From positions 16,645,884-16,709,883 of the forward strand of contig CM040753.1 in assembly GCA_022829145.1 (NCBI GenBank): 64,000 nucleotides of DNA, written 5' to 3'. Each line of letters starts with the position of its first letter. Position 1 is the stretch's first letter. This stretch comes from Albula goreensis. Its lineage: Eukaryota; Chordata; Actinopteri; Albuliformes; Albulidae. The notes beneath the pieces are model-generated. The model did not search any database and had not been told where the DNA came from. It saw only the letters and a list, made by a program, of their open reading frames with translations. Both the position numbers and the translations under genes were made by a program. Shown here in pieces: positions 49,216 through 63,021 of the stretch.

Positions 49216-51559
49216 CATACACAAAGTCAGCACAGATACACACACACATTTACAGACAAAACTGTACATCAACCGCTGTGTATTTTATCAGTGTATAAAT
49301 GCACTGAGCAAGAAATCTCCACCTGCTGAGGTTATTGAATAGTTTACACCCTTGTCTCATTGCAGCATGTGAAGGAAAAACATCATCATCATTACTCAGA
49401 GCATAAATTAAACAATAAAAACTGCCACACTGCATGGCAGTCCAGCTGATGTGATGCTGTCACAGGGGTCGTATTTCAGCTGTGGACGTTTTGGAAGTTC
49501 AACCAAGAATCCACCTCATTTTCATTGTGCACCTCCTCTACACAAGAGTGGACCTGGGAGAGGTGCACTATAATTAAAAAATATGTCTGTGTGAGAGTGT
49601 GCATGTCACTGTTCTGCATTCGCTATAATCCTGCACTCTACATGTGTTACCTAAGGAAAAAGGAAGGTAGCATGAAACCCATGGATACCCACTCACAAAA
49701 GAAGAGACACAAATCAGCACAAACCCATACAGTCACAGAAACATCTCCTACTCAAGCCCCTACCCCCATCCCTCTACCACAACCCAACTAGTCAGCCTGC
49801 AAACCAGCCCCGCCCTCTCCAGTACTTCTGCTCCCCCACAGTGCTCCAGTCACAGTAAAAACTAATAAATTACAGCACATAATAGGAAAAATTTAACGAG
49901 AGTGACTGGGAACTGTGAGTAAGGGCATCTGAATTGAAGACTTTTATTCCTTAAACATGAGTTGATGGATATAGCTGTTCATGTAAATAAGGATGCAATA
50001 ATGAAAAAACCTTAGAGGACAAGATTAAAAACATAACTGAAGTACTAACATAACCTGGACATATCCCACTGTGAATTAATTCCTCCTTACTGAGCTTGTG
50101 GAGGACAGGCCTATATTATGATTCTGCAAACACACTTCAGTTCAATATTGCCACATACACAAAATAATAGGACTGAAACAAAGATAGTGTTGAGAATAAG
50201 TCATTTTAAATATTTAACATCAAGCCTCATTCTGTTTCCTCTGCAGCTTTGAGCTTCCTGACCCCTGCAATATTTAAAACTTCTGCGTGCTAGCTACTTA
50301 CATCAATCCTCAAGATCAAGTAAAATATTCTGAATATAAATTACAGAGAAAAGGAACAGTTAAAAAGTAAAGTAGGCAGTGAGTTCAGGTGTGAGCAAAG
50401 CCAATTCTAGAGTACATTTCATAATTCCAGATTTTTTGCTGCATCCCACCCCCTGCACAATCTAATAGTATGGAAAAATAACAAGGAGGCCGAGCTCTAA
50501 AACCTCTAACACATCAAAGGCAATGCAGGAATTATACCTACCACAGAATTTTCCCCACATAGTACACATGAATTAAAAGCCTGTTATCCCATGAAGTGAG
50601 CAGGGGCTAATTAACCTTGGTGACAATGCTTACATTAACCTTTAGGAAAGGCAGGTTAACATATAGGGACAAGCTTCCAGAACTGGGGGTGGATTAACTG
50701 CACTGTATATCCATGCCAGCACATATGCTAACATGATTTGTACCTACAAGCCTGCACAACAGTCATTAGCCATCCAAGCATTACCAGCTCCTTTTCCTTT
50801 CCTGAATTTCTATTCAGCTTCCACACTCTACACACAGATCTGTGTCCATTGCTGAGGGAAAAAACACTTATGCCATTTTGTATTACATCTGGTATAATAT
50901 TAAATACCACCACAAAACCCTTCTTTATTTTCATCTCGGGAGCAGATGTATGGTGCATTGCAGCTGGCAATGTGTGAGATGATTCCCCACAGCTTTTCAC
51001 CCCAAAACTTTAAAGAAGGGTTTGTTTTGGTGGAAGATTTGAATGAGAGTAAGGAAACTGTACAATGGACTGTACTTCATGACACAAGAGGACAGCCGTG
51101 GTAAAAATAGATCCCAGTTCTATTTTTTTACTGTTGCTGTGACCACTGTGGAAATCAATCCCCTTACATTTACCCTGGGTAAAACAGCAGGCTAACTGTC
51201 ATCTTTCAAATACTCCCAAGATAGTAAATGGCACATGTTGCTTTGATAAATGGCATGTAAACATTTCTTCCCCTAATAAGTGGACACTAGCCATATTGTA
51301 ATAGAAGGTATATGCACGTATATGGAGTACACCCACCTTAACTGCTGAGGATGACCAACATACTCTCATATTAGCCTTATCTCCTTTAATTTTGGATTTG
51401 GAGTTACAGCATGCCCACTTCTCTACTCTCCTCTGAGCTCTTACACCACTGAACATGGCCTAAATGCTTTTGGAACCCCAGTCTTGCTTCTGAACCTTGC
51501 CCAAGTCAGAGGCAGCAGAAGTAGGAAGCGTGGAAAGGCACATTATTAAATGCAGGGCC

Positions 51560-51905
51560 ATAAATTTTTGGGGAGTACGTGGGGGTAGCCATGGCTCACC
51601 AGCTCAGCGCTACCTCTCTGTTGTTTGAAGGAAGCTTGCACCCTGATAATGCCTGTTCTCTGGAGGCTAATAGCAGCCCAGCCGCCTGGCTTCCCTTTTA
51701 TTGCGGGCAGATAGCTTGTGACAAAGCGGGATGCTGGGAGATTTGTGATGCCATTAGCCTGGGTGAGCTTCTCCCTGACACTCCACCATGGGCGCTTCTG
51801 CAGGCCCAGGCTGAATTTATTGGGATGTTCCCTGTCAGCAGCCATGCTTTAACTAAACGACTCTGGTGTTGAAAGCAATTAAACTCCAGCGTTTGAAAGC
51901 ACTGT
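51560..51905. promoter_or_regulatory. ptprs: Candidate conserved noncoding element, upstream intron
   Basis: A 345-bp repeat-free block of balanced composition that is open in frames on both strands (about 97-99 codons each) without resembling any protein. It contains GGCTAATAGC, GCCATTAGCC and CAATTAAAC cores. Open frames on both strands at once are what a conserved noncoding element with few TA-containing stops can produce. Confidence 0.2.
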
Positions 51906-54900
51906 AACAGCCACTGTACCATGAATGGCAGGTCTTTCAGTCTTTCCATTAATTCTAACTTGGATGGATGCGGGGACACACTCCACATGCAGACCCCTCC
52001 CCCCCAAAAAAAAACCTGTGATACACATAATACAAATGTACATTACCCATGTAAGGAGATAATTGTCAACAAAAATGGGACCTTCCAATTAATCTTCCAC
52101 TGCATGCACAGAAACGCATGCTCTTTTCATTTCAGATGTGGCACATGCTGTTTACACTTGCATGCATTTACTAGTCAAATGCCTCACTTCAAATTTAAAA
52201 GTGGCCAGTCATGGATAGTGCTTGGCTCAAAATAACTGACTGACAAAAAAAATACAGAAAAAATAGCTGCTTACTCCCTGTAACAATATAGGAGAAGAAT
52301 ATAGGGTAGGCTAGTTCAAGGCAGCATATGTGTGAGATGATAATCTGACAGTGGGGAGGGTCACACTATCCGGTAACTGTGCATGCATGACCAACACACA
52401 GTCTCAAAATCCCATTACATTTAATATTGGTTCAGACAGTAGCATCTGGACCAAATCAAGAAAAAAGCGATTCACATAAATGCAGGCACATTTTCTGTTT
52501 GTATAAGTTCACACATATTTTTTGTCCCGTTGATTTTTCATTTAGGGAATTCCCAAAAATTGGGATTTTTAGAACAAGAGTTCTGTAGGGACCACATAAT
52601 AAAGACAATAGCCAGGCAAATCTGCCAGATATAAAAAAACAACCCACACAAATGAAGGGGTTTTGAAAAACCTAAATTCCTCCTGTTCCTGCAATTCTCT
52701 TTGATCGTCACCCGAGGCTCCATCTAAAAATAGATGGAGAAAACTCTTTTAACTGCAGTGCTGAGGAGAACTTAGGTTGACACTGAGCCGATAAAAGAGG
52801 AAAAAAGGGCCCCCTTGCATTACTTTACATACCATTTGCAAATGTTTAAAGACCCCAGTGAGAAAGGGAGCTAGAAACAGCGGGCAAAGGTGGGATTAAT
52901 CGTTTTATATCCCTCTTACCCTTACCATTGGAGTGAAATGACTCACAGTCCTTCAAAACCATTTCCATATTTAATCCATATCAAGTGAGGCACAGTAGTA
53001 GCACAACCTGGGACCAGGTTAACAGCTTGGGGAATGGGGACAGGCGACAGTGAGGCCTAGCTTGCTTTCAACAGCAACCAGCTTCATCCTCAACTTTGAG
53101 GAACAAATCAGTGCTAGTGTTATAAGTGTTTAACATGGATTACAAATGTTCAGTGCAAACAATAATGCTTGCTTAAATTCATCTGTCAAGTACACGACAG
53201 TAAAGAGTGACTGTGAGTCTTACAGGGTCTTAGGTTTAAGTGTGCTAGGGACCAGGGCAGCAGTGTTTCCCTCCACTATCCTCAGACCCAGAGAGAGAAC
53301 CAAAAAAAAATTATAAAAAAAGAAACCAAGCAACGGCTGTCCTACTAGTCCTCTCTCACTCCCCATCTCTCTTTCTCTCTCTCTCTCGATGCTCCCCACA
53401 TCTGTAAGTATTCCATACCTCCCACCCACAAAATACAAATACACACACGGCCCCCCTCCCCCTCGCCACACGCTACGCATTCCGGAAGACATGAGGGGCT
53501 GCGAATGACTTCCTGTCTGTGTCTCGCTCCTGAAGCCTGGGAGAGCGGAAAGGGACGGCAGGCCAAAAGCAGGCTTCCTGGAAAGGCTGCATGAGGTATT
53601 TATAGGCTGGAGCGGAGAGGAGAGGTGCTGCTGGCAGCGGGGGCTGGGTTGCCCTGATGAGGCTTTGGAGAGAGCCACGAGGAGTAAAGGGGAAAGAGAG
53701 ACAGGCGGCACATACGGAAAGTGCAGCAGCTGATTAAAACCCTTCGATTTTGTGTTTACAGAAGAAGAGAAAACCTACAGGTGTTAACGTCTGCCAAGTG
53801 GAAAAAAAAACACATACACAGAGAAACACACAAATCCCATGATGGACTGGGATAAGCCTACAAACGTACAAACAGCAGGAAGACACAGTGTGATAAATCA
53901 GCATTTGATAACGGCATGTGTATATACAAAGCTTCGAGGTGCATGTCCCCCCAGCACGGATCTGCATGACTACCTTGCCAATCAAAAAATGGCGTAATCA
54001 GGGTAGGATTGATTGTAATCTGCGCAGCGTGGATAATTGGCTGGACGCATGTTAGTGCATGTCGCATGCGGATGGGGGATGGGGGTCCACACCACTCAGG
54101 CTCCATTGTAGAGAGGTTAATCCTGCCAGGAAAGCCTTGACGGAGTGCCAGCCCTGAAGCTGAGCTGGGTCTCCCCCCCTTTCATGCATCGCAAAACACA
54201 AAGGCTGTCCTAGTGTGAAAACCACAAAGGGCTGAATGACCCTCTGATGCGGACCTGCTCAAGGTCCACTGCACTTTACCTCTCAGAGCTCTGTCAGATG
54301 GAGACCGCTTCAGATGACCAGGCCCACTGCAATGCTGCAGGATAGGCGGTCACATGCATTCCACCAGAGGTTCCAGCAAACACCAGAGCTGAGCGATACC
54401 CAATGTTACCACTGAGTGAACTTCAATCATCTTAATCTTGTTAAAATGATTTCTGTAATATTCATGACAGCTGAAAATTTGAAATGCCTGAGCTTTAAGT
54501 TTACTGGACTCTGTAATTATAATTAAAAATATCTGAACATTATATTTTTGCATATTGATACATATACAATATTTATCCATATTGAGAAAAGCCAAAATAA
54601 TAATAATGATTTAGTATAATAATAAGAATAAAAACTGGAAAGAGAATAAGAATAAGATGACAACAGGCTGTGGTCATATTGCCCACCCTAACCTACAGAT
54701 CGCTGTTCAGTCCCACGGATGTCCTAACATCTACATTGCTGTTTGCTTATCTTCACAGTCACTGGTAATCCTAACTGTCTCTGAACATTCTGGATGCAGA
54801 TGGTACTTCAGATATTCACAAGGTACTCAATGGAAGGTGATTACGAAGCAGCAGCTTAGTTTACATTGATTATTATCATCAGATAAGCCCTGCAGGCAGT

Positions 54901-55479
54901 TTTCATTCTTAAATACTGCCACTGAAAGCAAAATGTTCCATCTTCAATTTTCTTTTGTTCATGGAGAGGACAACAAAGATCTTAACTGCCACAGTTGCTG
55001 TGAACAAGAGGAAAATGAGAGACAGGATAAAAAACTATTTCCAAAAACGAAATAAAGTAACTACTCTCCTTCATTAACAAATACTCATCTTTTTCGGTTA
55101 TAAATATATAAACAATTCTTTTTACCAGAGCCCTCTGTTCATTTGAGAGCGATGATATTGGATTATTCACTGGGAATTAGACACATTCAGTCCACATGCT
55201 CTCAGGGAGTTCATATATATTCAAAAACTTAAAACAAAACTCCCACTACTCTCCTTCAGAGAAGTATCAAACTCCGTACGACTACAGGCATGACGGGTGT
55301 ACTACACTGTAGCCATTCTGATACTAGCGGACAGCACCACAACAGAGATCATTCAAGGGGAAGTCATCCTCTAATGTTTCTCTTCTCTAGTACCACAGAC
55401 TTTCCACTTGCATTCATAATATATTCTGAGGGAGTTTTTTCTGTTTGTATATGTATGATGGGTGTACGTGAGTCTAGGT

Positions 55480-55632
55480 TTGTGTGTATGCATGGGCATG
55501 TCTGTGCATTTGTTCGTTTATGCACATGTGTGTATATACAGGTCTACATGTTTGGAAAAGCGTGTATATGTATGTATGTACATATATGTGTATGTGTGTG
55601 TGTGTGTGTGTGTGTGCGTTTGTGTGTGTGAA
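55480..55632. repeat. TG/TATG-rich simple repeat
   Basis: TATG units pass into a TG run. The Cys/Val-rich frame over it is a by-product of the repeat. Confidence 0.85.
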
Positions 55633-56663
55633 CTGTAATGATTCAAAACAGACCAGGGACTGGTTCTTCTCTTCACAGAGCTGTGGTTTAATTGTGCGTT
55701 AATGCTTACTCAGCCCAGTTAGGGGAAGGGGATAGGGGTGGGGTCCACTCTAAAAAATGAGGCTCTCAATATATCACATAAAGAAGTCCAAGCCATTAGC
55801 CAATGGCCTATGAGAGAACCTTTCTTTTAAAAGCTCAAAACTTTCAGGAACAACGAAACACATTGATACTGGCAGGCTCTACCGATTATTTCTGTAACTT
55901 TAGTCCATCTTAACTCATGTTACCATTTTCCGCTACAGTGTAATCCAAGAAAGTGGAGGGAGATCTAGAAATGCAACTGAGCATTACCAGAGCACGATAA
56001 GCAAAACACAGAGCTAAAAAATAAGAGAAAAAAGGAGCAGAAAGAAAATCAATACCTATCCTTGATGAAGGCTGCACAAAAGGTGCAATTACACTAAATG
56101 CATTGTGTTTATGCAGGAGAGCCACACTGTAATTTACAGCCCGCTCTTTTTGGCACTGGCAAATTAAAACATTATGACTCCAGGATAAAAACTCTAAACA
56201 ATCCGTCAGGAATTTCTGCAGTCCCACACCCTTTTCTTTTTTAGGTGCGCAGAAAAAATCTCTTTTTTAGGCACTCAGAAAACACAGAACTGACAGTGAT
56301 GACAGCCACAGTCTCAAAAACTGCACCCGGTTCCCCTTAACCATCAGCTGGAATAACAAAAAAAAAAAAAAAAAAACAACTGGGGAACAGGAACGCAGTA
56401 AATCCTATTCACATTCCTAAAGATGCTCCCTGCAACAGAGCTGATGCTTCTCAGTGGTTTGGAGGCGTACACCAGGGCCCTGAGACGTGTTTTCATCGGT
56501 GGAGCCATGGCTATAGTTGTCACACAGCCCCCCTCTTGCACACAGCAAGAGTTTCGCAACCTACATCCAAAGATTGAATTTGACAGTAGTTTGAGCGTAA
56601 ACACAGCTGCTGGGAGTCTGAGAAGAAACAACAACTGCAAAGCCACAAAAAGGAATGAGAGCA

Positions 56664-56741
56664 CGAGAGAGAGACACCGAAAGAGAGAGAGAGGGAGAGA
56701 GAGTGGGAAAAGGAAGAGAGTGGGAGAGGGAGTGGGGAGAG
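56664..56741. repeat. (GA)n-rich purine tract
   Basis: Purine-rich GAGA sequence about 78 bp long on the plus strand. It generates the leucine/serine-rich part of a 205-codon minus-strand frame that I do not accept as a gene. Confidence 0.85.
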
Positions 56742-57235
56742 ATGTGGGGGGAATTGGAGTGTTGTACAGAGAGCTGAAGGGTTCTGCAGACAGTTTGAGT
56801 CCCTGCCATGTGAGCAATTGAAAGGGTGATGGTGTTGACAGCAGCGCTAATACGCTAACTAAGTTAACTGCAGAGAACAGAAAAACACAGTCTTCAAATA
56901 TTTTAAGTTGCAACGCAGCTTTAAAGTTGTGTAAGTTGGTCTTAAAGGAGTGCTTCACCATAAAATGTTAATTTGTGGTCTCTTTCCTATGAAATAGTTG
57001 ATAGTCTCTCATGTTGCAAATCTATTCCAGAAGCCATGAGTGCATACAGCTTGGAGACAGTGTTCTTCTCAGAATATCTTTGCATTACACAAGAGTTGGC
57101 TTTCTCACCCCCTAGTAAAGCCTCCATGATAAGTAGAGTCTATTCCTAAAATGACCAAGCCTTGTGGGTAGAACAATGCAGAAAGTTGAGCAAAGAGTCA
57201 AACCTCAGAGTTTTTTTAAACCTAGCATTTTGAAA

Positions 57236-57256
57236 ATAAATAAATAAATAAATAAA
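57236..57256. repeat. (AAAT)n microsatellite
   Basis: About five AAAT units in a row. Confidence 0.85.
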
Positions 57257-58487
57257 CCAACCTTGCCATGACTTTGTGGGACATTTGAATGCACTGCAAG
57301 TGTCAGTAAGGGTGCAATGGGATGTTTAAATCCGTGTGCTTAAAAATTATCTATACATGTTAATGAACTACATTCTCTAGAGTGCTATGAGTGTGCATTT
57401 TGCAAAGTCAATGTGCTGATCTGTGTTGTGGTGAATCTTTTCACACTGTGCTTTGCAACAACTGTGAGGATATTAGAGTGAAAATAAAAGATTGTACAGA
57501 GACAGTCCAGTTCTGTTCAAGGAAATGTGAATCACTGCTTCACACAACAGTGGTCATTGAGAGGGGAATGGAGTACACCACTCTTAAAAACAAGCCTGCC
57601 AATAACTATACAATGAGACAGTCACCACTAAATCTTGATCACAAATGTATGAGCTGGTCTTTGTAAAGCCCCCCCACCCCGCTTCACTGTGCACCACCTC
57701 ACGTTTCATTGTAGTAATGCACTGTACACTACTGTGTGTATGCTATACACAGAGGAGTGGGAGCCTGCTCTCAGTTCTGTAAAGAGTTGACAGTTCCTGC
57801 ATTGTCCCAAGTCAGGTTTGACAGGGCTAATACAGTTTTGACCTTAAAGCACAGAGCGAAGGGGATTACAGTCACCACGACTCTGGCTCGCTTTCATCTT
57901 TGTTGATTGAAGACAGAGAGAAAATGGCTGCCCTTGTTCACATTCATGTCCTAGTGATACAAGTCCATGATCCCTGTTGCACCCAGGGGAAGCAGGATGC
58001 CTTTGTCCACAAGAGGGACACTATACAATCTAGCTCTCTGCTCAATCTACTTCTCTCCTTCATTTGCTTCTTCTCAGTTTCCTTAATGCACCTGCCCCTT
58101 TTTCTTATCCTTCTTTCGACAAACCAAATATCTCCCTCTGTTTCTTCTTTCATCACTTAAAACTGAATTTCCCCCATCTCTCTCTTTCTCTCTGTCCTTG
58201 AACTGCAGAGTGGTCAGGACCCCCTGTGGTAACCATACCTCCATGCCAGTCTCATTGCTCCCTATACTATGGACACTAGTCTCCCTACATCAACCGTTTC
58301 ATCAACCAAAGCACACACACGAGTACAAATAGACCAAATGCCATCAAACACGAGGCAAACCTATCGTTGCAACGGATAAAAATATCAGCCATCTTAGATA
58401 TCATTGAAAGTATTTTACCAAGGCCCCGTGCCAGCTCAGAGGACTAGACCAGTGTTATATATGCTTCACATACATAAAAGCTATATA

Positions 58488-58508
58488 ACACACACACACA
58501 CACACACA
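58488..58508. repeat. (CA)n microsatellite
   Basis: About ten CA units, followed by TGTGTG, which gives a small CA/TG inverted pair. Confidence 0.9.
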
Positions 58509-60599
58509 TGTGTGAAATATTTATGAAATAAAACATCCGTAAGGCGAGGATCCAACCATTTCAAATGCCAGGAGGCAATCCAAACTGTGGATATCCTGCT
58601 TGTTTAGTTACCTGAAACATTTGGTGAGGTTTATTATCCTGTCAAAACAACAACATCAATTAAGCAATTTGAAGCAGAAACAATATGCCAAAAAAATACC
58701 CAATATCCCATCACAAATAACATACCCCTCACTCTAAAAAAATGTTACCCCAAGCTTGTTTCAATACTAGCCAATTCCATCAGATCCTCAATATTAAGCA
58801 TAAATCTTGAAAATATTGGGAGAGCTGAACATCAAGACCAGAGTCATGCAGTTACCATTAACAATTCTGGACAACAACACATTCTGTAATCTGTTTGTGT
58901 TTACTAAGTTCTCTGTTCTGAGTTCAGGGAATATTTTCCACTTTTTCCTCAAATTTGCTTTTTTTGGGGTTTTGCCTGGTTTATCCAGCTTTGTTTGGAA
59001 AATACCCATTGTAAGACACTTTATTACTATCAGTTTGAATGTTGCTCTACAAAGATAATTCTGATCTGTTGCTTGATTGATTTCTTAACAGAAAAATCTG
59101 AGTGTAAACAGTAAGTGTCATGTCTATCTCAGGGATAATGGCTGCTCAGGCCCTGTGACCCCAGGGTGGTAGGACCCCAGATCACAGGCTCAGCACATGA
59201 ACTCACACGTGAACTGGCCTTGTTTCCCAACTCCATTCTGCTAGGGTCACTTAAAGGGAGAGAGCTCCATGTTCATCCACCACCTGGCTTATTACCTTTC
59301 AATCACAAACACACATGCACACAGATGGTATATAGACACACATGCACCCAAACTGAGATAAATGATCTAAACCTTTTAGATACAGAAAAAATCTGGAAGA
59401 ACTCCTTTGCATCCCTGAAAGATTTCATCAGAATATGAAATAATATATGAATAATAATATGAAAATATATTTTGGGAGAAAATAAGCGGCATCTTCAACA
59501 TTGTCAGTAATCTACAATAATTTACTGGTGTCTACAGGGTTATTAAAGGATTTCACATAGTTATTTGATCCATTCCCTATGTGAATATGGGTACATATGG
59601 ATATACCATATAAAATATGAAATACATTCACACAAAACATACAATAATTTGAGATACTGCACACATCTCTGCACACTCAAACACACAGACATGCACACAT
59701 GTACAGTATCAGATGAAATGTTGTATCTCCCACAGCAGAGATACACTGCCACAGTCTGAGTGCCCTCCAGCATTCCCATAAACAGGCAAGGCAGAGAAGA
59801 AAAATGAAACTCCTGGCCACTGCTTGCCATGCAGTCACAGAGCCAGAAGTCATTACCCACCACAGTGGTCCTACACAACAGTCCAGATGGATCCCGGTTT
59901 ACCCATAACCTGCAGGGGTCAAATCCACAAGACTCAAACTCCAAATTCCAACAGAATTCCATCTTATTAATGAGGCAAACCCCAGCCAAGCCACTGACTC
60001 TGTGATTCAACTGAAGGCCTGAATGTGCAAAAGAGAAGAAAATGTCTTAGAGATATAAATTTACAGCTGCCATTTTTCTGACCCATTTCCAGACAATGTT
60101 TGACTTCTGTTGCGCAATATTTGCCCAACTGTAGCAGAAATGCTCTCCACTATATTCCCTTCCTTGATCTTCAGCAATTCACTGTCAAATTTAATGATCA
60201 AGAAAAAAACAGTTGCCATTCCAATGACAATAATCCCATCGGTTTTCTACGACTTTCAGAAGAAGTGAACAAACTTTCTGCTTGCAGATAGGAAGCTATG
60301 AGGACGTCCCAGCATCAAATTTAATTCCATAGGGTATTGTGTTGTGCCCGCTTATCAAAAGCAGGATTTTGCTGCGGTTACCAGACCAGTATCTCACCAT
60401 CCTCAAGGGGGACAAAGAATCTTGAACCATTCTGATTAATTACCACTTAATGAACCACGTTCCCGGCCACTGACAGTTTAAAAAAAACATAACGGCCACC
60501 AAAAAAATTTTGAACCTACACTGGAGCGAAAAAATAAAAAAGCTGAAACCTCATAAAATTTAAAGTTGTCTTGTCCAGTCATTATCTCTCAAGGCAGCT

Positions 60600-61005
60600 C
60601 AATGAAGGAAACCTGCCAAGGTGATTGAGCCAGATCATCCCTTCTTCACCGACAAAAACCCTCAAAAAAATGCAAATATATCCCTCCTTCCTTTCTCCTC
60701 TCCTCTTAACATTCAGATACCTTCGGAGAAGCAGGAAAGACAAAAGGCCGTCATCAATCACCGTCCAGGCTCCCTTCCCTTTCAGAGTGCACAATGTGAA
60801 GCGGCGCTTTGCAGCAAATTTGTTTCCACACCGTTCCTTTTAAGACTTCCCACTGAAGAGGACTGTACCGTGATTTACAATGAAGGGAGGCCTCTCTCCT
60901 TTATTAGCCGCTCGGCCTCTCCGTTCAAAGGGAGATTATTCTACTCCACAAAGCAAGTGGCAGGCCCCCAGGCCATCCTAATGTGTAAAATGTTACGTTT
61001 AGGGC
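60600..61005. promoter_or_regulatory. ptprs: Candidate conserved noncoding element, upstream intron
   Basis: About 400 bp with retained CpGs (GGCCGTCATCAATCACCGTC, AGCGGCGC, GCCGCTCGG) and few simple repeats. A 129-codon plus-strand frame crosses it but has no recognisable domain and no splice or start context that I can defend. A regulatory reading is an inference. Confidence 0.2.
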
Positions 61006-62519
61006 CATGAAACAAAAGCGTGGGCCTAAGGGAGGGGGATGCTTTTTTAAATTCTTTTTTGAGAAGGGGCGTTTTGGAGACTGATAGCCAAAATTTGCTT
61101 AAGATGAGACCGCAACAGCCAGCTTGGTGTCTGACGGAGAGCTCTGGGCTGCTGCCTGAAAGGAGGGTGGGTGTTACAGGTTCAAGGGAGGTCACACAAC
61201 CCTATTATCTAACAAATAGAGTCACGTATGCAATTGTGCACACATATTCATACATGCATATACACACAGCCTAACCACAGACTTGTGTAAAAAAAAGACA
61301 TACACACAAACATGTGCTAACACAGACATGTATACACACAAATGCAACATGTTTAGCCTATAGAATATAGTCAGCCCAGAATGTACCTGGTCCAATACAA
61401 AACCACATCTTTGATATGTATCACAAAGAACACAGCCAGAGCAGGGTGAGTGGATGGATTAGTACACTTGACAAACACAAATCCAGAAACATCCCTCCTC
61501 CTGCGGCAGTGAAACACAGGGGCTCTGGCATGGCCCATCCTGCCTGTGGTTTTGTGTGATCCATCTGAGGCTCGTGACTGCAGGATTGATTGAACATCTG
61601 CACACACACCATACACAGTCCCCTGCTCAGTGGATCCCCCAAAACACCCCAAACCTCTTATCACACCTTTATTTGAATGCAAATGGGATCTATATGATCT
61701 CCCATCAACCTCCTGTTTCATATCTCTCCATCTCTGTCACCCCACTCTCCCCCTCCAACAGGAACGGCTGCAAGGCGGCAGCTATATCCTAGGACCTGCC
61801 CAAGTTGAATACCTCCCCCCTCCTCCTCCCCCTGTTTCAACTCCTCCGCTCTCAAACTGGTGCAGCTACAGATGGGACCTACAAACAGAACGTGGGTGGC
61901 AATTCCTTTCTCCCCTCCAAACCCCCCTTGCCCAAGCCTAAACTCACTCTCCAATCTGCGTCCAAGACAAAACCTCTGCAATACAGAGCACAAACACTTG
62001 CTACAAACACAGTGCTACAAACTAAGTCGGCAAAGTCTGAGGCAGGTTTGAGTGTCAATTATCAATGAAGATGCTCACAGTTTGCCAGCTGGTCCAGAAT
62101 CAAAATCTGTACCCAGACTAATGGGGAAAACACACAAAAGTCTAGGGAAAACAGTGTGACTTTGAGATTAACATTTCCTAACCAATCACATCAACTCAGT
62201 AAAGGTAGGGGTCTAAAGTAAAGGTAATGATTGAAACTGATGTTTCTGACAACAGCTATAACAAATGTCATACTTCCCTCTGAGCAATATTTAAGCCGAC
62301 TGATGTCAACACAATCAAACGTCACTGATGTCTGGTGATTGCTGCTACAATAAGTTCTGTTGCCAGATGGTAAGACAGTGCCTTGAAATCTCTTGAGATC
62401 AGATATACTCACTCCAGAGTCCATACTTCCAATGTTGGCTCTCCATGGCAAGTACACAGTCTAGGATCACTTCCAGTATTCCTGTTCCACCCAGCAGCAA
62501 TTCCACCTGCTTGTCCCTT

Positions 62520-62985
62520 TCTGAATCCTTATTAACTCCTTATCATTAGAACCCAGGGCCCTCGCTAGCAAGCGCTCATCCTCACATCTTAAATTTCCCC
62601 AATATGGGCTGCAACCCTTTGTTTGTGGGCCCTATCGCCTTTGGATCAAATGGTGAACAGACAGACTGAGATAAAGCTAATTCATTTCTGAGTAAACTTT
62701 TCATGCCTTATTCCCCCCCTCTTTCAAATTCCCAATGGGAAGATAAAGCAGAGTATTATTCTTGGTGTATTCGCTGCCAAACAACAAGGTCAAAACGCTG
62801 AGGAAAAAGTAAAGGGTGTAATAAAGAGAAGCAGACGGGTGTCATTAGTCTTCTCTCTAATCTCGGCGCTTTTGAAAGAAAGCGAGCTCCGTCCTCTCCA
62901 TCAGCTGCTTCTCCCAGCACAAATCCCCACTTTTGTTCGATAGCGGAAAGCCGCTTTGCCGTGAGGTACAATCCCCCATTATAAT
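62520..62985. promoter_or_regulatory. ptprs: Candidate conserved noncoding element, upstream intron
   Basis: Repeat-free sequence ending shortly before a CA microsatellite. It has CpG-containing motifs (GCTAGCAAGCGCTC, TCTCGGCGC, TTCGATAGCGG), CATTAGTC and CTAATC cores, and an internal inverted pair around GCGGAAAGCCGC. It differs from neighbouring AT-rich sequence. Inference only. Confidence 0.2.
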
Positions 62986-63001
62986 AACTAAAAACACAGA
63001 T

Positions 63002-63021
63002 ACACACACACACACACACAT
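63002..63021. repeat. (CA)n microsatellite
   Basis: About ten CA units. Confidence 0.9.

Noticed and set aside
53220-53711. A 163-codon minus-strand frame.
   Set aside because: Serine/proline- and arginine/glutamate-rich stretches come from CT-rich simple sequence, and a second shifted frame covers the same bases.
56344-56961. A 205-codon open frame on the minus strand, the longest in the window.
   Set aside because: Its middle is the translation of a GA/CT-rich tract (Leu/Ser/Pro-rich) and its end is a poly-A/T tract read as phenylalanines. It has no domain, and it lies in far-upstream intronic sequence.
57391-57666. A cysteine-rich 91-codon plus-strand frame that looks loosely like a small secreted or zinc-binding peptide.
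   Set aside because: The cysteine spacing matches no family I know, there is no signal peptide, and no splice or promoter context supports it.
60621-61010. A 129-codon plus-strand frame in a CpG-retaining block.
   Set aside because: No recognisable domain; better explained by composition of a candidate noncoding element.
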